DNA of 64,000 bases. Origin: Chinchilla lanigera. Lineage: Eukaryota; Chordata; Mammalia; Rodentia; Chinchillidae. The stretch is taken from contig NW_004955417.1 in NCBI RefSeq assembly GCF_000276665.1, forward strand, positions 17,073,502 to 17,137,501, given 5' to 3'. The notes below the pieces were generated by a model. That model worked only from the letters and a program-made list of their open reading frames with translations, did no database searches and was not told where the DNA came from. Each line of letters begins with the position of its first letter. Position 1 is the first letter of the stretch. The translations under genes were made by a program, and so were the position numbers. Positions 11,350 to 22,079 of the stretch are shown here, piece by piece.

Positions 11350-12235
11350 TTTGCATTTCATTTTTAAAAAATTTACTCTGACATCGTTTTTATGCATATT
11401 TCACCATTTCTTAAATATAAGCTTCTATTTTAGTAATATGTAATGTAAATGTTGTTTTTCAGTGGTTTTGTATTTTTGTGGCTGTCTGGCATTATTCACC
11501 AGAGGTCTTATGCTATTCTGGCTCCCATAAGCTTCACCGCCTCCATTTTTGTGCATTTCCTTACTTCCGCCTACAGGCCTAGACTGCTTCCTGCTGCAGC
11601 AGGAAGTGTGTATAAGAAGCTTCCTGCCAGGGACTGAAGATTGCTTTGGAATCAAGCTCTCCTTTTTGCTGATACCTGGTGTCTGCTCTTCTGCTCATCT
11701 TACTTGCAGATCACCTCGTTCCTGCTGACCTGCCTGAGCTTTGATCGTCTACAGCATCCCCAGTAAGTGGCTTGCCTTCCAGCTTTGGGAACCTCCAGCT
11801 GGTCTCTGCCTTCCTATCTCTCACTTGCCTGTTGTTCACTCTGACCTTCCATGCAGTCACTGAGTTTCCCTTTTCTTCTTGATTTCTGACTGACTGCAAC
11901 AGTATGAGCTTTGATTCACTTGCGTGTTTGAATTATAGATTAAGCAGTATGGTTGCTATTTCCACGCCTCATCTAGATTCCCTTCCTCTGAATATGTCTT
12001 TGTTTTCTTGGGCTTAATTGTGTGCATTAGCCTCTTTAGTTACAGGCCTGCTTCTGCCATATTATTCTTTTTAAACAAGGATGCTATTCCTATTTCCTTA
12101 TATAATGATAATGGAAGTTGTGGGATAGAGGCTTCTAAACTCTAAACTGACCACTATGTTATTTATAAGTATTTAAGCAAAACATGGTTTAATGAATCTA
12201 AAAGAAGTAGTTAATCTATTATATACTAAATAAGT
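11350..12235. other. Unique sequence, nothing recognised
   Basis: Contains an inverted CTTCCTGC/GCAGGAAG near 11590, but no gene or identified repeat. Confidence 0.4.
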
Positions 12236-12239
12236 GTTA

Positions 12240-12395
12240 ATTGTGGTTGCATATCAGAATTATCTTGGAGCCTAAAGTAAATGCAGATGCGTAGACCCTA
12301 ACACAGAGCCACTGAGTCAGAATCTTGAGGTATTTTCAAAAGTTTCTTGGTTCATTTTGATGGGCAGAATGGGTTGAAGCTGAGTACTATTGCAT
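12240..12395 (+). mobile_element. MER5A-like hAT relic
   Basis: 'tgcatatcagaattatctt', 'aatgcagatgcgtagaccc' and 'gagtcagaatcttgaggt' follow the order of MER5A-type elements. Terminal repeats are eroded. Confidence 0.6.
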
Positions 12396-12477
12396 GAGCA
12401 CTTACCTTAAATATTGTGTATATTAGATATAATAATGTGTATCTCAAGTGTGAGAGGAATAATAAAAGCCAGTCTTT

Positions 12478-12660
12478 ATTCATTGCACTGTATGCATGAT
12501 GCAAAGTCCTCTACATCTAGTTCCTCATTTAATTAACCTTCAAATTAACACTACTGTCCATAAAGAGGATGATTAGACTTCAGTCAAAAAAGGTTAAATT
12601 ATGGGCCAAAAGTTTTAGAGCTAATTGAGGAGCAGGAGTTTAAATCTAAGTCTTTCTTAT
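12478..12660 (-). mobile_element. MIR SINE, reverse orientation
   Basis: Complement of MIR: 'ctcatttaattaaccttcaa', a decayed 'aagaggatgattagac' block, then 'ttagagctaattgaggagca'. Confidence 0.6.
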
Positions 12661-12784
12661 GTTTAAATATCATGCCATGTGATATACCCACAGGTATTTG
12701 AGCAGAATGTTATAGCTCTATAATTAACCTATTGTTTTACTAATAGACTTAATATCTTCAAAGAAATCTAATCATTTTATTTCT

Positions 12785-13790
12785 CTGCTGGAGGAGTCCT
12801 GCAGTTTTCTTATTGCCAATGGAATAAAGTACATTTTCCTTGTCATGTTGTAAAATCCCCCTTACAATCCATCGTCCAGCTCCCCCTTCAGTTCTGTCTC
12901 CTTCCCTATTTCCTCTACACTCATACTCAACTTCTCACCATTTTTTTTTTACAATCCCAAACTCAAACAATGATACACCTCTGTATGGGGATTTCAGGGT
13001 CACTTAAGGAGCACATTAGTTTCCTTTACAGACTCTGAAGCAACTGGGGAAGAGCCATGAGTCAAGGACCTATTGATCAACGTTATTGTAAGTAAAGTTG
13101 GATTGGATCAGCAAAGTGGATCCAACATCCTACTAAACTGAGCTTCCCCTCCCATCAAAGATGAAACAGCTGAATACCTGTTGACCTCCCATAGGGAGCC
13201 TGGAGCACTTAGACCTTGGAGGAGTACCCTGAAGCTAGCAGGAAGTGAGCACATGGGCTGAGACTCTTGAGATACTTCCCAATCCCAACAGTCCCTTACA
13301 TGTGGTTGTACACTGGGCGCAATGAATGAGGGGTAGAAGCATTCTCCCTGTTACGTCTAAAAGGGCTGATGTTCCTGTTAATGATCTCAAATAAGAACTT
13401 AGATAGGGTCAGTGGATGTCCCCCTACACCTTTCGTGTGTAGTTTTCTTGACCTTAAATAGTCTTTTGTGCCTTTATCATTAGCTCAAGTGTCGCTTTTG
13501 GAAAACTTTCTGATTTCTATCATGCAGACCATGTGGCTTCCTTTTACCTGGAGCATTTAGTTCATGCTTCTTTTATGATCTACTCATACTACACATAAAT
13601 ATGGACTTGTATACCTCCTATTTCTAATGACTTAACTTCCCTGGCGGTCTAATGCTTAGGATTCGGTGCTCTCTTTCTCTAATGACTGAATTTTTCTAAG
13701 GTGGGAACCCTGGCTCACTTGTTCTCATAATCCCCCTAATTAAACACAGTGCCTCGAACATGATGTTTACTCTTCGCAAGGCTTAGCAGT
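12785..13790 (+). mobile_element. LINE L2, split by about 470 bp of unassigned sequence
   Basis: Left part (12785-12970) has 'attgccaatggaataaagta' and 'cccccttacaatccatc', as in L2 ORF2. The right part (13440-13790) continues with 'tagctcaagtgtcgcttttg' and ends near 'taaacacagtgcctcgaac'. Between them, 12970-13440 is not L2-like and may be an unrecognised insertion or LTR. The tRNA-derived insertion at 13633 sits in the right part. Confidence 0.6.
13623..13687 (+). pseudogene. Tailless retropseudogene of the tRNA-Glu(CTC) 5' half with target duplication
   Basis: Positions 13638-13673 match the first 36 nt of mammalian tRNA-Glu-CTC with four mismatches by eye (linear positions 8, 15, 18 and 30). 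The match starts at tRNA nucleotide 1 and stops right after the CTC anticodon. The insert (13633-13677) carries 5 extra bases (taact) before the tRNA and 4 (tttc) after it, and no poly(A). It is bracketed by perfect 10-bp direct repeats TCTAATGACT (13623-13632 and 13678-13687), a target-site duplication. This fits tailless retropseudogenes made from cut or truncated small RNAs by L1 machinery. It is not a functional tRNA gene, as the 3' half is absent. Confidence 0.75.
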
Positions 13791-13964
13791 GCTCTTTCAA
13801 GGTATGAGAGCTCCAACTGCCCTGTCCCCACAGACATTTTATTCATTTGCTCAGTCTAGGACTACCACAGTACCCACATGGTCACCCAATAAAGCTTGGG
13901 TGCATGATTTAGTTGTAGAGGATAGTTACATACGATGATGTTTATTGATTGCCATTTTCTTTCA

Positions 13965-14035
13965 AGACCAGCCTACACTGCATAATGAGACCCTGTCTCA
14001 AGAAGACAAAAACAAAACAACAACAACAAAACTAT
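13965..14035 (+). mobile_element. B1 SINE 3' fragment
   Basis: 'caagaccagcctacactgca' and 'gagaccctgtctcaag' followed by a CAAAACAACAAC A-rich tail. Confidence 0.75.
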
Positions 14036-14094
14036 TATTGACATCCCAGAGTACTCCTCCAAGTCACTGTTTTTCCCCAGAGTTAAGTGCTATC

Positions 14095-14830
14095 TTGACT
14101 TTTAACACAGCAGGTTTGTTTTCCCATTTTGAATTTCATGAAATGGAGTCATATGGAATGTGCTCTTGCATCTCCTTTTCTGCTAAATATTAAGCATGTG
14201 AGATACACTCACAAGTTAGCTATTGTGTGGCCATTATCATTGCTGTATGATATCCCTTTGTATAAAGTGCCACAGCTTATCCTTTCTAATGAGAAGGTGC
14301 TTTTGTGTTGCCTCTAGTCTGGGCTATTATGAATAGGACAAGGTATGTTCTCCTACAGATCTTTTGGTGAGCACATGTGCTCATCCTGCTGCATTTATAC
14401 TTAGGAGTGAGACCACTGCAGAGCATAGGCAGATGTAGCTTTCACTGATGCTGCCAGTCTTCCAAAGTATTGATACCTAATCCCATTCCCATGGGCAGCA
14501 TCTGAAAATTCAATTGCTCTTCATTCCAGAAAACACTTGGTTTCATTTTAACTACTCTGATGGGTGGATTTGGTGTTGCAGGATTTTCTAGCATGCATTC
14601 CTGTGATGACTCATGAAATGAGGACCTTTAAAAACCTGATGTTTGTATATTTGCTTTTGGAAGTGCCGGTTTCACATTTTGCATTGGAGAGGGGAATTTT
14701 CTCTTTTTATTTTGTAGGAATCCTTCATAGGTTCTGGGTGTAGGTTCTTTGTCAGACGTGGTAAACAATATTGCAAATATTGTCTGTGTGAACATTTTTG
14801 TAGTCCATTCAGAGCGAAGCCACCTCACAC
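14095..14830 (-). mobile_element. L1M fragment, reverse orientation
   Basis: The plus strand reads as complement of L1 3' ORF2/UTR: 'atggagtcatatggaatgtg', 'gggctattatgaatagga', 'acttaggagtgagaccact' and 'gttctttgtcagacgtgg'. Short frames inside are relics. Confidence 0.7.
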
Positions 14831-15052
14831 TGGCCAACCATTGGTGGTATCGTGATGCTGTTACACAGTAGAACCCTTGGTGGGTCTTCTGAGACACTGG
14901 GCTACATCATCCTTCCTGAATAACTGAGCTGGGATCTCTGGGTTGGAGAGACTGGCTGTCCATATTTCTCATTGTTGTATCTCCAATGCTTAACAAGTAA
15001 TATTCTTGTTATTGAAATGAATACATATAAATTAATATTTAATTCAGAATTA

Positions 15053-15194
15053 AAAAGTGACTTTAAGCATATTTATTTATATTTTATTAAATATAAAAAG
15101 CTCTGCCTGGACACCTGGCTTTAGTTATTAACATTTCTTGACACATTTGGTATCCAGTACATTACTGACTTGAGTGTGTAGGATTTCAGGAAGT
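15053..15194 (+). repeat. Mosaic templated insertion copied from sequence 1-2.7 kb downstream
   Basis: Three pieces match downstream sites in the same orientation. 15053-15071 equals 17733-17751 (19/19). 15086-15109 equals 16080-16103 (24/24). 15110-15194 equals 16379-16463 (83/85). Pieces two and three join at a shared TGCCTG (16098-16103 and 16373-16378), skipping 275 bp of the source. No GT-AG junction, poly(A) or target duplication is seen, so splicing followed by retroposition is unlikely. Microhomology-driven template switching during replication repair fits best. Confidence 0.7.
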
Positions 15195-15199
15195 GCTGA

Positions 15200-16820
15200 A
15201 CTACATACAGCATAGCTTGAATGCATTTTTAAATGATTAGATACACTTGATACAAGCTGATCAATGCTTATTATATATTCATAAGTATAATAAACTTCCT
15301 AATGAAATGACTAATACAGTGCGCATATAAAATGAAAAAGTCATTGCTTTAAAAAATCTTATTCTTTATAAAATGATAGCATGACTTAAAACTTTTTAAA
15401 GGTGGATAATGATGTTTTCTGTTTTAGTGAAGGAGGCTTTTGGTTCAAAGTCAGTTCAAGTGCATTTCTGGGGAGGGACGGGTAGGCTGATATTCAGAGG
15501 ATGCAGGTGGTGGCTTGTGATTAAGAAACAGGGAGAGAGCTGCCCCACAACCCAAAGGCTTGCTCTAAAAGACTGCAGGTGACCATTATTAAGGGAAATC
15601 ACATTAATGTTAAGGGAAATCACATGGACTTTGAATTTTGATCTGGATGTAAATTTCCATCACAGGTCAGATTATGTGATCTCCCAGAGTGTCTCATAGC
15701 TTTCAGTTCTATATGTATTTTGGCAATGTAAGGCATGTCCTACACAGTGTAGGTATAATTCTTCCCTTGTAAGTAAAATCCTCCCAGCTTTACTGCTCAT
15801 GATATTCTTGCCCTGTATACAGAGGAAAATGCCATCTCAGGGTTTAGGAGTCACCCTGGCATATTGGCATAAAAGACACTTACCTGTCATTGTTTTAGCA
15901 GAGAGGTCTGTATTCATTTTCATTTCCCTTTTGGATTTATTATCACTCTATATTTTTAGGGACCCATACCCCCCTCCACTAAATTCAAGATGTTCTGTGA
16001 AATGGAAATGTAGCTCATAAAAGCAAGATTGACAGTGAGAGTCCTCAAACTGCCATTTATAAAGGGTAATTTGTTCAACATTAAATATAAAAAGCTCTGC
16101 CTGATGGTTTGCATTATAACCAGTAGGGTGTCTTGTCAACCAACACACTGGGAAACAGGTTGATACAACTCCCTCTTTTTAGCAGTTATTGCCTTTCAGT
16201 GAGAGCATCCAAGCATTTAAAATGAGACTTCGTTCATAATTGTCAGATATTAGTGTAATGGATTCAGCTAAAAGGATTTTAGGCGTTTGGGCCTGTTTGG
16301 CCCTCTATTCTAGAAGTAGCACTTGGCATGGAATGCATCTATTCCTTCAAACTGGAGAGAGGACGATATGAATGCCTGGACACCCGGCTTTAGTTATTAA
16401 CATTTCTTGACACATTTGGTAACCAGTACATTACTGACTTGAGTGTGTAGGATTTCAGGAAGTTATTGACACTAGGGTCTACAAAATCCAGAGCATAACT
16501 GTCAGACTGAAAATCCACAAGCAAGAATATTTTCACTTTGTTTCTTAGCTCCTGTTTCCAAGTGTATGAGGTCTGTTAGGCAGCCTTTGATCTTATGTTA
16601 GGAAACGAACTGTTCTGAATTCCTGCATGTGCTGAGCAGTTCGGCACATTGTGTTAGTATCTAAGATTGTGGAAGCTTTAATGTAAGAGACATGTCATTT
16701 ACAAGCTGTTTTTTCCTTAAACAACTAATATAGAATGGTGTATACTCATGACAGAGATCACACCAATTTGGGTGGTAACCTAATCAGCACGTCAAGGTTG
16801 GGCCACAGTTTTATACTTTA
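15200..16820. other. Unique sequence holding the source segments of the mosaic copy
   Basis: No gene seen. Source segments lie at 16080-16103 and 16373-16463. A short tandem duplication of 'ttaagggaaatcacat' lies at about 15590-15630. Confidence 0.45.
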
Positions 16821-16824
16821 ACCA

Positions 16825-16870
<46 letters not shown>

Positions 16871-17055
16871 ATGTATGAATGGGAATTGAACCCAGGGCTT
16901 TCTGCACTGATTTACATCCCAAAATCTTTTTATTTTTTATTTTGAAACAGGGTTTTACTAAGCCACTAAGTTTAACAGTCTAGGTAATTTATAATCCTTC
17001 TGCCTCAGCCTCCAAAAGTGCTGGGATTATAGGCATGTGCCACTATGCCCAATGG
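16825..17055 (-). mobile_element. B1+ID dimeric SINE, reverse orientation, with (GT)n tail
   Basis: A (GT)n run of about 44 bp (16825-16869) precedes the complement of an ID half ('aattgaacccagggctttct'). A T-rich linker follows, then the complement of B1 ('tttgaaacagggttttac' and 'gtgctgggattataggcatg'). The microsatellite occupies the position of the SINE 3' tail and probably grew from it. Confidence 0.75.
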
Positions 17056-17140
17056 GTTGTCATATTATATGCAAAGTTGAGTTAAGGGCCATTTGAAAAC
17101 TTCTTAATTTTATCTCAGGAATGTGTGAGTACAGGGCTTC

Positions 17141-17727
17141 TTAGTCTGCTTCTCTTTACTGTAATGAAATACCTTAGATAACCAACTTAAAAAGAAAGGT
17201 TATTTTGGCTCATAATTTTGGAAGGTTCAGTTCATGCCAGGGAGGAAATCATCATAGGAGCTCATAGCACAAGAAGCTGCTTACCTCACCGTGGCTCTGA
17301 GGCTGAGCTCTCTCTGTCTTTCATGAGAGAGAGAGAGAAATCAGGCTGGGGTCCCACAAGCCCCTTTGAGAGTGTACCCAATGACCTAAGACCTCCCAGT
17401 AATCCTCACCCCTTAAAGACTTGTACCACCTCAGCCAGGCATGGTGGCCCATATCCATAATCCCAACATTCTGAAAGACTGAGGCAGGAGGATGAGCAAT
17501 TTAGCATAATGAGGCCTTTACTAAAAAAAGTGTGTTTCTGTGTATGGGTGTGTGTGTGTGGCGGGCGTGGGGATATATGTAGCTTGGTGTGAAGGCCCTG
17601 GATTCTATTCCCAATACTGAAAAAGGAAAACAAAAGACTTCTATTCTACTCTCCTCTCTCCCAGCAGTGCCAGGTTTAGACCAAAGCTTTAACATAACAT
17701 GTATTTAAAGACCCAAACTGTAGCAGA
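17141..17727 (+). mobile_element. MaLR-like LTR with nested SINE
   Basis: Starts 'cttagtctgcttctctttac' with 'ggttattttggctcataatt'. It continues through 'caatgacctaagacctccca' to 'gacccaaactgtagcag', the usual order of this LTR type in non-murid rodents and other mammals. A B1+ID dimer interrupts it at about 17433-17627. Confidence 0.55.
17433..17627 (+). mobile_element. B1+ID dimeric SINE inside the LTR
   Basis: B1 half from 'agccaggcatggtggcccat' through 'gaggcaggaggatgagc'; GT-rich linker; ID-derived half 'gtgtgaaggccctggattct' ending in an A-rich tail. Confidence 0.8.
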
Positions 17728-17729
17728 GG

Positions 17730-18105
17730 GGGAAAAGTGACTTTAAGCATAGTGGGCTTAACCTCAGGGAATCCTTGCCTGGGGACACAACCCTCCCTGG
17801 AATATTACTTTTAGAATTCCTCTCGATAAAATTTTATCTGGGAATCCCCGAATTTACTGTTCAGTTTGGACTGACTTCATTTTTCACCTTTTATGCTGCC
17901 TTTATTAGTTTACACAGGTAGTACGTGAATACATTCCTTTGGAAATATTCCAAGGATGATATTGATATGCAGGCCTAAAGTCTTAGTCTCCCTTCATCCC
18001 TGCCTCTACACCCATTTTAGTTTACCCCATTCTAAAAGTGGCCGTTATTAATAGCAGAATATTTTTCTAATCATTCCCATGGATTTACATTAATCCGTAC
18101 ATTCA
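17730..18105. other. Unique sequence, nothing recognised
   Basis: Includes 17733-17751, the likely template of the first piece of the 15.1-kb mosaic. Confidence 0.4.
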
Positions 18106-18109
18106 TATA

Positions 18110-18284
18110 GAGTGGCACCTTGGTTCACGAATTTAATTCCTTCCACAATCCTGGAGAAGGTGGCCTGGGTTGGTGTTCTTCACTCGATGAAGAGTTCTGG
18201 AACTGAAGCCAAATTTTGCGGATGCTTCTGTTTGCCAGCTGAATTGTTCAGGAGCAGAAGTGTTCACAAGCAGAGGTATTGCTG
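18110..18284. mobile_element. Small DNA transposon (pogo/Tigger-like MITE), TA-flanked
   Basis: The left end 'gagtggcaccttggttcacg' and the complement of the right end 'cagcaatacctctgcttgtg' form decayed terminal inverted repeats, with mostly transition differences. Both ends abut TA dinucleotides (18108-18109 and 18285-18286), the expected target duplication of Tc1/mariner/pogo transposons. At 175 bp there is no room for a transposase. Confidence 0.45.
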
Positions 18285-18289
18285 TATAT

Positions 18290-20095
18290 TACATTATATT
18301 CATCCATATAAAAGCACACAAATATATAGTTTAGAAAATCAGAGCATATGTTTTTTGCCACATACTTTTTCATCTAAAAATGTAAATTATACTTAAACCA
18401 GAAACGATGAGGCTTGAGACTGTCTCCCTGTCTGTAAACCCCAATTTGGGGTTTTCCAAAAGCTCCGCTCCGATGTGACACTGTGGCTTGCTCCCTCACC
18501 CCCACTGCCTCCCTTTTCAGCAGCATCGAGGGGAAAGACATTCAGCTCAGCACAACTCAGGAAGCCTGTCTGTGTCCTCAGATTAAAGTCTACATACAAT
18601 TTTTTGAATTAACAGGGTGAGAAAATGGAAACACTAACGAAGATTTTAATTAAGAATTAACACTCTGTATACATAGGCTGCTCAGGCAGCAAGGGAATAC
18701 TTCCATAGCCCCAGAGATGGAAATGGGATAATTACTAAGACAAATGGATCCATCTGACCTATTATCCTTTCTTGCTACCAAATTTTAGAGGCCTCCCTAG
18801 CCATTCCTTTATGACTGCTTGACAATAGAGCAGAAGGCAACTGCTTTTCCCCACAACAGTTGAGCTTGATTGCTTACAATCTCCCACCCTTGGAGGTTCA
18901 CATCCCCCTTGATTGGGAGAAACGGCCCCCTGCTCATCCCGTCTAGACTGCCATGCTGCACAGTGAATAGGGGAGAAATCTCATTCTGGAGACAAGCATT
19001 TTCTGTGAACTCTATTAAGCACCAAAGAAGCCAGCCTTTCTTGAGGTCATATTTCCAGGATATAATCACCAACTTCTTGGGTGCAATATAAGACCCCTGC
19101 CGGAGTCCACTCTTTCCACGTTCATCAATGTGATTATTTCACAATAACAGCTTTCTCAAGGGAGTTGGAGATGGTCTGTGCACATTTTAATGAGCCTGTC
19201 ATCTTGCCTCAGTCTTTTCCCCTTAGTCTTTATTTCTGATTCCTTTCTTTCATGTGAGCCCTGTTTATTTGGAAAGTAGAGGGGACATGGAGATTCTAAA
19301 TGTCACCCAGCTTAGATGAAAATTCATTGTCTTCTGTTTTTGAGATTTAACCTTTTCTAGTTTAGCAAGGTTAAAAATATTCTATATTTGTCTTCCAAAA
19401 GGAAAATATACAGCTGGGCATTAATTTTTGTATGTTCTTCAATAAGGAATACTTTTACTTTTCATAAAGATGTGACACAAGAACTCAGAGAAATTATAAC
19501 AAAAGAACATCACAACAAGCGTTCCTGCGTAATGAAAGGTTTTAGAGTTCTCCTCAATGACTCAGCAAATGGGAATTCTATAATTCTCATTCTACTAGAC
19601 TTCATTAAAAGGGATTAGATGGTCTATGTATAAACACAGTTCTAATGATAATATTTTTATTTTTTAGGTGTCAACTTAACAGCAAATGCTGAATTTGGGA
19701 TTCAAAAAATGTGATTTTTAAGTTTTTATCAACAGAAAAAGGAATACATAAAGGGATAGTTAGAATATCTGATTTTATTTCTGTTGCTTATATTGTTTCA
19801 TTTTCCTTAAATTTATACTTAGTTTTCCATATGTTTATTTTTTTCTCACATTGAAGTTTGATTTTATAACTATATTTACCAGTGGATGTAGTATCAAAGG
19901 ACAATAGAATAAGCTTTGATTCTATAAATAAATTTACCTTAGATTTGTTATGCAAGGTCTGTACATTAGGATATATTTTAATGAATGTCATCTGTCCATT
20001 GAAAATTTTTTTATTCTGATTTTTTCAGGTGGCTTTTGTTAGCAAATAATGCCTGTAACTAATGCTCCCTGTAGCTTCACTTAAATTAATCTGGC
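18290..20095. other. Unique sequence, nothing recognised
   Basis: Mostly AT-rich; 18400-19130 is somewhat richer in G+C and repeat-free. Frames on both strands (18393-18599, 18809-19091) resemble no family. Confidence 0.4.
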
Positions 20096-20098
20096 TCT

Positions 20099-20695
20099 TT
20101 ATCCTTTGTAAATATATGTATGATCTGCTTCAATCAGATTTTCTGAAAATAAAGAAAAGCGTTCCCCATATTCTCCTGGGAGGTTTACAAATGTTATGCA
20201 TTGAACTAATCCAATTGGACTAATATGATTATTTTTTGTGTGCATGCAAAAGGGCATAGATTCCTCAATAATGCACGAGAACAGAGAGGTGATTGTTCTC
20301 CTGCCAGCTTCTTTGCATGGGGATCTGGGCGAGAAGGTGTCTCTGGGCGGAGAACCCATATGGCCACTGAGGCTTTTCCTGGTGCGTCCTCTTTTTCTGG
20401 AAACAAAGATGCAAACTCCAGCACAAAGAAGATGTTGTGCCAGATGACCTTCAGTGACACCTCCGCTCTCAGTAGTGATAGGGATTTGAAAGCACAGACA
20501 GAGACCCCGACCTGGACCCCAGTGTGACAGCGCAGTCCTGGGTATCCAGATGAGCTGGTTGAGGAAGGGCACGTCCTGTTTGTCTAAGCCTGGGTTTGGG
20601 TCTTCCAAGTGTCCGTCAAATACTTCCTGTCCTGCTTCCCTCCCTTTGAATGCTGCTATTCCTGAAGTACTTTCTTGGAACTTCTTTCTACTCAT
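20099..20695 (-). other. Long unassigned open frame (198 codons), minus strand
   Basis: This is one of the longest open frames outside the CpG island, in a locally G+C-richer patch (20270-20690). The product starts MSRKKFQESTSGIAAFKG and has no signal peptide, membrane segment or motif I recognise. Other frames of the same patch are also open (plus strand 20225-20527), which points to composition rather than coding. It could be part of an unrecognised LTR, a pseudogene or chance. No splice sites or polyadenylation context support a gene. Confidence 0.25.
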
Positions 20696-20699
20696 GCTA

Positions 20700-21435
20700 C
20701 ATAGTCCTTAGTAATTTTGGCAAATTCATCACCTAATAATTTTTAACAAGTATTGTGCCTTACCAGTCTCTCCCCTAAGGTACATATATAGTTTCAACAT
20801 ATTATTGGACATTTTAAGTTGGATATATCTGGTTCTTCAAATCTATCCATTCCCAAGATGAACTAATTATCTTTATTTGCTAGCATGCCTTGTTTTGTGC
20901 TTTCTGTCAGAAAGCATGGCACCACTCAAGTGTCAAAAATGAAGTCATAATGGATTCTTCCCTGGTGTTGCTTCCCAGGTCACTAAATTCTATAAATTTT
21001 GTTTCCTAAGTGCAGTTCAAATGCCTTCTCTCTTCCATGATCACTTCCACTACATTAGTTTAGGTAGCGAACTTCGGTATTATTTTGTGGAGGAAGACAG
21101 TGAATGGATGGGAAAATGCGTGGTTTTGATAGATGCTGTACACACCCTTTCCTGGGGGGGGGGTTAAAGACTAAAAATATCAACATTTCTATTTTTCTTC
21201 TTACATAGATTTTATTAATATCATTTCAAAAGATTACCAATTATTTCAAGTTTAGAGACAAGCTATGATGATGTTTTATCTGAAACTGGTATGTTCCTTG
21301 CATCAGCTTATACTTCCATTAAGATTACATGAAAATCCTTTTATGTCCACTCTTGCCAACTCTAAATATCATCAAGTTCACAATCCTGTGGTAAAAAGCT
21401 GCATGGCTTTCTCAGTCTCTCTCTCAATACTGAAG
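20700..21435. other. Unique sequence, nothing recognised
   Basis: AT-rich, with a G run at about 21154-21163. Confidence 0.4.
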
Positions 21436-21449
21436 ATTATGTCATACAT

Positions 21450-21487
21450 GTTAGGCCAGTCCTCTACCACTGAGCTACATCCCCAAA
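21450..21487 (-). mobile_element. ID SINE fragment, reverse orientation
   Basis: 'ctctaccactgagctacatc' and 'cccaaaac' are the complement of the ID 5' end (A-box region). Confidence 0.6.
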
Positions 21488-21739
21488 ACCTTCATTCCTT
21501 TTTAATGTTATATTTTCATGATTACCAACAAGTTCTAATATTTTCTTATAATTATTACCCGTTTGCTTTTATCATATGAGTTATCCACTAGCCCTGTGAA
21601 TTTTCATTTTAAAATAACAACATTTAAATATTCTATTGGACTGGAAGAGCACTTTCTGTGTTGACCTGTAAAGTTTGTGTGTAATTTTTTCTTTTCACTC
21701 TGCTACTTACCTTTTAATAATTTTTTGTGTTACACTTGT

Positions 21740-21960
21740 AATTTAGAATTGTTTTCCTTTTAAAATTTTATGTATTATACTTAAAATTTTATCAGTGCAT
21801 ATTAATCATACAAAAGTTTCGTTTTGGGATGTTTGTATAATATACAACATACTTTGATCATTTTCATCTTCCAATACCCCTTCTTTCTCTATCTTTCCCT
21901 TTTCCTTCCTTTTCTCTAATAATCTTTTTTCTACTGAGAATGTTTCCAAAGTAGTGCCAT
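21740..21960 (-). mobile_element. L1 3' UTR fragment, reverse orientation
   Basis: The complement reads 'atgatcaaagtatgttgtat' then 'acgaaacttttgtatgatta', ending in an AT-rich tail. This resembles 3' UTRs of non-murine rodent L1s. Boundaries uncertain. Confidence 0.5.
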
Positions 21961-22079
21961 TCTTTTATCTCTTCCTTTGTCTCCTCACTAGCAGTCGCTC
22001 TCATACCATTTCCTTATCTGTCCTTAAGTGCTAACAGAGGTGTCTGTTTACAACGTAAATCAGCCCTTTTGCTTCATGC

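Noticed and set aside
13638..13673. Functional tRNA gene
   Set aside because: Only the 5' half is present; the T arm, B-box and acceptor 3' strand are missing.
15053..15194. Processed (spliced) retrocopy explanation for the duplicate
   Set aside because: The junction lacks GT-AG ends in the source, and there is no poly(A) tail or target duplication.
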